Shown here in pieces: positions 7,001 through 9,448 of a stretch of DNA of 9,448 nt. The translations under genes were made by a program, and so were the position numbers. The DNA comes from CAZMXS01 sp964570325. Lineage in GTDB: Bacteria; Verrucomicrobiota; Kiritimatiellia; CAIQIC01; CAZMXS01. Position 1 is the stretch's first letter; each line of letters starts with the position of its first letter. The stretch covers positions 1-9,448 of the forward strand of contig CAZMXS010000107.1 of assembly GCA_964570325.1 (NCBI GenBank), read 5' to 3'. The notes under the pieces were generated by a model, which made no database searches, was not told the DNA's origin, and saw only the letters and a program-made list of their open reading frames with translations.

Positions 7001-9448
7001 GCGCGGAGATTGCCGACGGCGACGCGACGCCGTCGGCGGCGGATGGGACGGACTTTGGGGCGGTGCGTGAATATCTCGGGACGGCGAGCCGGACTTTCAC
7101 CATCACCAATTCCGGCACCATGGCCCTGGGAATCACCGGTGTAACCACCGGCGGCGCGAATGCGGCGGACTTCAAGGTGATCGTGGCGCCGGCGGGCAGC
7201 GTGGCGGCGGGGCAGACGACCGTCTTCACGGTCCAGTTTGATCCCGCGGCTGTTGGCGCGCGGACAGCCGTTTTCCACGTGAACAACGACGATATGAACG
7301 AGGGCGACTACGATTTCGCCGTGGCCGGTCTGGGGGTTGAACCGGAGATTGCGGTGCTGGGCACCAACGGCGCGGAGATTGCCGACGGCGACGCGACGCC
7401 GTCGGCGGCGGATGGGACGGACTTTGGGGCGGTGCGTGAATATCTCGGGACGGCGAGCCGGACTTTCACCATCACCAATTCCGGCACCATGGCCCTGGGA
7501 ATCACCGGTGTAACCACCGGCGGCGCGAATGCGGCGGACTTCAAGGTGATCGTGGCGCCGGCGGGCAGCGTGGCGGCGGGGCAGACGACCGTCTTCACGG
7601 TCCAGTTTGATCCCGCGGCTGTTGGCGCGCGGACAGCCGTTTTCCACGTGAACAACGACGATATGAACGAGGGCGACTACGATTTCGCGGTGCAGGGGAC
7701 GGGGGTTGAGCCGGAGATCGCGGTGCTGGGCACCAACGGGGCGGTAATTGCCGACGGTGACCCGACGCCGGCGCTGGCGGATGGGACCGACTTCGGCGCG
7801 ATCGCCGTGGCCGGCGCCACCCGCGACCAGGTGTTCATTGTAACCAATTCCGGCACGCTGACCCTTTCCGTGTCCGGCGTGACCACTACCGGCGCCAACG
7901 CCGCGGAGTTTGTCGTGGTCGCGCCGCCGGCCGGCGCCGTCGCCGCCGCCGGCGCAACCGCGTTCACCGTGCGCTTCAATCCAAGCGGGCTCGGATTGCG
8001 CGCGGCGGTGGTGCGCGTGGCGAACGATGATGCGGACGAGGCCGACTATGACTTTGCCATTCAAGGCACGGGCCTGAACTCGCCGCCGACCTTTGCCAAG
8101 GGCGCCAACCAGAATGTCGCGGAGGATTGCGGGGCGCAGACTGTTGTGGGCTGGGCGACCGCCATCACCGACGGCGATCCGGAACTGGTGCAGACGCTGA
8201 CCTTCCACGTCGCCACGGATAATGACGGCCTGTTCGCCGTGGCGCCGGCGGTGAACGAAACCACCGGCACGCTTACGTTCACACCGGCGGCCAATTCGAA
8301 CGGCAGCGCGACGGTTTCGGTCTGGCTCACAGACGACGGCGGCGGCGATGATACCAGTTCCACCCAGACTTTCACCATTGCCGTTAGCGCGGTCAACGAT
8401 CCGCCGTCTTTCACCAAGGGCGCCAATCAATCCGTGTTGGAGGATTGCGGGGCGCAGACTGTTGTGGGCTGGGCGACCGCCATCACCGACGGCGATCCGG
8501 AACTGGTCCAGGCGCTGACCTTCCACCTGGTGACGGACAACGCTGCGCTGTTCAGCGTTCTGCCCGCGGTGAACGCGGCCAGCGGCGATCTGACGTACAC
8601 CCCGGCCGGCAATTCCAACGGCGTGGCGACCGTTTCGATCTGGCTCGCGGACGACGGCGGCGGCAATGACACGAGTTCGACCCAGTCGTTCACAATCACG
8701 GTGGGAGCCGTGAATGACGCGCCGGTCTTTACCAAGGGCGCCAATCCGGCGGTCAACGAGGATTCCGGCGCCAACACAATCACCGGCTGGGCCACGGGCA
8801 TCGGCGCCGGCGCGCCGGATGAAGCGGGCCAGACGCTGACTTTCCATTTGACGACGGACAATGACGGCCTGTTCGCCGTGGCGCCGGCGGTCAATTCCAG
8901 CAACGGCAACCTGACCTTTGCGCCGACCCCCAATTCCAATGGCGCGGCGACCGTTTCGATATGGCTGAGCGATGACGGCGGGACGGCCAACGGCGGGGTG
9001 GATACCAGCTCCACGCAAACTTTCACGATCACGGTCAATGTCGTCAACGACGCGCCATCTTTCACCAAGGGCGCGAGCATTACGAATCTGGAGGATTGTG
9101 GCGCGCAAACGGTCGTGGGCTGGGCGACAGGCATCAGCAAGGGGCCGGCGGACGAAGCCGGTCAGACGCTGACTTTCCATCTTTCGGCCGATAACTTCGG
9201 GCTCTTCAGTTCATTCCCGGCGGTGGACCCGGACACCGGAACGTTGACTTATACGCCGGCGGCCAACTCCAACGGCATGGCGACGGTGTCGGTGTGGCTT
9301 TCGGACAACGGCGGGACGGCGAATGGCGGGGTGGACACGAGTTCAACCCAGACCTTTGTGATCGCGGTGATGGCGGTGAACGACGAACCGGCGTTCACGA
9401 AGGGCGCGAGCATCACGAATCTGGAGGACTGCGGGGCGCAGACGGTGG
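3895..9448 (+). CDS. Giant secreted repeat protein: signal peptide, 11 choice-of-anchor D units, tandem-95 cadherin/Ig-like units (3' incomplete)
   Basis: The reading frame from GTG 3895 stays open to the window edge, giving 1,851 codons plus one base; I translated it without meeting a stop. Residues 1-41 form a signal peptide. Residues 43-1395 are eleven consecutive units of exactly 123 residues, with a consensus like PEIAVLGTNGAEIADGD, TPSxADGTDFG, FTITNSG, FTVRFDP and NDDADEGDYDFAVQG. This matches the choice-of-anchor D domain, thought to be an ASH/Hydin-like beta-sandwich. From residue 1397 it changes to cadherin/Ig-like 'tandem-95' units (PSFTKGANQ, EDCGAQTVVGWAT, TLTFH, YTPAANSNG, DTSSTQTFTI, AVND): four complete ones and 21 residues of a fifth. 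There is no catalytic domain in the visible part. A surface adhesin or structural matrix role is inferred from architecture only. The C-terminus, where an anchor or sorting signal would lie, is outside the window. The gene is separated from the glycosyltransferases by 352 bp and probably has its own promoter. Codons TTA, CTA and TCA are nearly absent, which leaves the antisense strand open. Confidence 0.93.
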   Translation, partial: MRLRCIARQCVAKRARLLAGAWLRAVGLFVALVWPVGAAWAAPEIAILGTNGVEIADNDSTPSYADGTNYGSTNVAGGVRDHVFTITNLGTTALTISGVGTAGTHAADFIFVTVPASTVPAGGATTFTLRFDPSATGARNGTPRIYSDDANEGTYNFSVTGNGVAPEIDLRGTNYASIASGDTTPSTADGTDFGTNRVSAGFTDRTFTITNAGNATLNITGVTTGGAAAADFMLLSMPDSAVYPSNSTSFTVRFDPSAIGWRTGVVTIANDDADEGTYTFTIHGRGVEPEIALLGTNSAEIVDGDATPAAADGTDFGPTRVFNGLTARTFTITNSGAMQLTLGGITTNGANANEFVVTNAPTGVVAPGARVSFTVVFNPADFGTRAAVIHVASDDTDEGDYDFAVQGVGVEPEVAVRGANGAEIAAGDAVPETADGTDYGAVRMTGGTSDHVFTITNSGTTALNISGVTTNGSHPADFIVRVSPPASIAAGGAATMTVRFDPAAIGARSAVIHLNNDDADESDYAFAVAGSGFDPEIAVLGSDYSVIADGDTTPSVADGTDFESVRMMSGYADNVFMITNSGDAALIITGITTGGTHAADFVVRISPPATLNPGEIAPFTVRFDPSALGARTAVLHVMNDDADEGDYDFAVQGFGAEPEIAVMGTNWAVINDGDTTPSLLDGTILPATNVAGGTVDQTFTITNSGTMELTITNVSFTGTAAADFSLADAPDTVVQPGQATTFTIRCDPSAAGNRNATVHVMNDDSNEADYDFAVRGVGIEPEIAIWGTNNITITDGDVTPSTADGTDFGSARVWTGLVDRVFTITNSGIAALNVFGVSFDGPHAADFSVAVAPPATVNPSAYGKFTVRFDPSVTGVRTATVHVANDDSSEADYDFRLVGTGIEPEVALLGTNSAEIADGDATPAAADGTDFGSARVLNGLVFRTFTITNSGSMHLMLSGVTTSGAAASDFVVTNAPSGALAIGAKVSFTVRFDPAAIGQRDAVIHVASDDMDENDYDFAVTGLGIEPEIAVLGTNGAEIADGDATPSAADGTDFGAVREYLGTASRTFTITNSGTMALGITGVTTGGANAADFKVIVAPAGSVAAGQTTVFTVQFDPAAVGARTAVFHVNNDDMNEGDYDFAVAGLGVEPEIAVLGTNGAEIADGDATPSAADGTDFGAVREYLGTASRTFTITNSGTMALGITGVTTGGANAADFKVIVAPAGSVAAGQTTVFTVQFDPAAVGARTAVFHVNNDDMNEGDYDFAVQGTGVEPEIAVLGTNGAVIADGDPTPALADGTDFGAIAVAGATRDQVFIVTNSGTLTLSVSGVTTTGANAAEFVVVAPPAGAVAAAGATAFTVRFNPSGLGLRAAVVRVANDDADEADYDFAIQGTGLNSPPTFAKGANQNVAEDCGAQTVVGWATAITDGDPELVQTLTFHVATDNDGLFAVAPAVNETTGTLTFTPAANSNGSATVSVWLTDDGGGDDTSSTQTFTIAVSAVNDPPSFTKGANQSVLEDCGAQTVVGWATAITDGDPELVQALTFHLVTDNAALFSVLPAVNAASGDLTYTPAGNSNGVATVSIWLADDGGGNDTSSTQSFTITVGAVNDAPVFTKGANPAVNEDSGANTITGWATGIGAGAPDEAGQTLTFHLTTDNDGLFAVAPAVNSSNGNLTFAPTPNSNGAATVSIWLSDDGGTANGGVDTSSTQTFTITVNVVNDAPSFTKGASITNLEDCGAQTVVGWATGISKGPADEAGQTLTFHLSADNFGLFSSFPAVDPDTGTLTYTPAANSNGMATVSVWLSDNGGTANGGVDTSSTQTFVIAVMAVNDEPAFTKGASITNLEDCGAQTV
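4021..8079 (+). repeat. Eleven in-frame 369-bp tandem units (choice-of-anchor D domains)
   Basis: Units begin at the Pro codon of PE(I/V) at 4021, 4390, 4759, 5128, 5497, 5866, 6235, 6604, 6973, 7342 and 7711, and the last ends at 8079. Every step is exactly 369 bp (123 codons), with no insertion or deletion in any unit. All units keep GD.(T/V)P, FxxTN.G and an acidic (S/N)DD..E..Y.F near the end. Unit 6 departs most in the ADGTDFG loop, where TILP (683-686) replaces TDFG, and it has an odd Cys (C746) in RCDP where the other units have Phe. The series ends without a linker, running straight into the second repeat type. Confidence 0.95.
6982..7688 (+). repeat. 338-bp perfect direct repeat between units 9 and 10
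   Basis: Bases 6982-7319 and 7351-7688 are identical over 338 bp, offset by exactly one unit (369 bp). The identity stops sharply: at 6981/7350 the bases are C and T, and at 7320/7689 they are C and G. The unit ends on both sides (for example VAGLGVE against VQGTGVE) are diverged. Both copies carry the private motif REYLGTASR, found in no other unit. This indicates a very recent duplication or gene conversion, or an assembly artefact. Confidence 0.95.
8083..9448 (+). repeat. Tandem-95 type cadherin/Ig-like units (four complete, one partial)
   Basis: Units start at 8083, 8401, 8719, 9052 and 9385 (residues 1397, 1503, 1609, 1720, 1831). The first two are 106 residues long and the next two 111. 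The longer form has one extra residue around GPADEAGQ and four extra in GGTANGGVDTSS. Units one and two share a perfect 69-bp stretch (8121-8189 and 8439-8507). Each unit has the PxFTKGA or PTFAKGA opening, an ED(C/S)GA(Q/N)T motif, a NSNG turn and a VND ending typical of this family of extracellular beta-sandwich repeats. The fifth is cut by the window edge after 21 residues. Confidence 0.93.

Noticed and set aside
6691..9180. Second long minus-strand open frame (about 830 codons)
   Set aside because: Same explanation: it is antisense in codon register and stops at the TCA codon at 6691. The + frame has the signal peptide, SD and known domains.
4021..9448. CRISPR array or satellite DNA, considered because of the regular repeats
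   Set aside because: The units are 318-369 bp, fully coding and in frame, with protein-level conservation; there is no short repeat-spacer pattern.
1..9448. Mobile element, tRNA or phage signature
   Set aside because: I saw no transposase, integrase, terminal inverted repeats, target-site duplication or tRNA-like fold; only the 14-bp duplication at 51-78 hints at rearrangement.

Overview
The window is GC-rich, all genes are on the + strand, and it carries four coding regions. It looks like a bacterium of the PVC group, most likely Kiritimatiellota or a relative. That is an inference from the first gene: a Cys- and GGG-rich beta-helix followed by a D-x-D-x-D stretch, a DPTN motif and a C-terminal module ending in YFYRV, which I recognise from large secreted proteins of that phylum. 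No RNA gene, transposase, CRISPR array or phage gene is visible.

Layout. (1) 54-1052: the C-terminal part of a secreted right-handed beta-helix protein. It has no credible start or signal peptide, and its open frame begins at a perfect 14-bp tandem duplication, so it is probably a 5'-truncated remnant. (2) 1053-1248: a 196-bp spacer with nothing convincing except a ribosome binding site at its end. (3) 1249-2409 and 2406-3542: two GT-B fold family 4 glycosyltransferases overlapping by 4 bp (GTGA), clearly one transcript. The second resembles the WbaZ-type mannosyltransferase group. They probably act in surface or exopolysaccharide assembly. (4) 3543-3894: a 352-bp intergenic region, partly AT-rich, with two weak extended -10 candidates, one strong imperfect hairpin and a textbook Shine-Dalgarno. 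(5) 3895 to the right edge: a giant secreted repeat protein, at least 1,851 codons and still open at the edge. It has a signal peptide, then eleven choice-of-anchor D type units of exactly 123 residues each, then four complete units and the start of a fifth of a second, cadherin/Ig-like 'tandem-95' type.

The giant gene is the most notable content. Because it has no stop in the window and its antisense strand is open in codon register, a careless annotation could replace it with two long minus-strand ORFs. Its eleven 369-bp units keep length without a single indel. Units 9 and 10 share a 338-bp stretch with no mismatch, while other units are much more diverged. Unit-specific residues suggest a higher-order period of five units (1/6/11, 2/7, 3/8, 4/9), with unit 10 later overwritten by unit 9.

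How the genes work together is not shown by the sequence. The plausible reading is a cell-surface region: sugar transfer in the cytoplasm next to a very large exported, probably adhesive or structural protein. I see no evidence for a new defence or enzymatic system.
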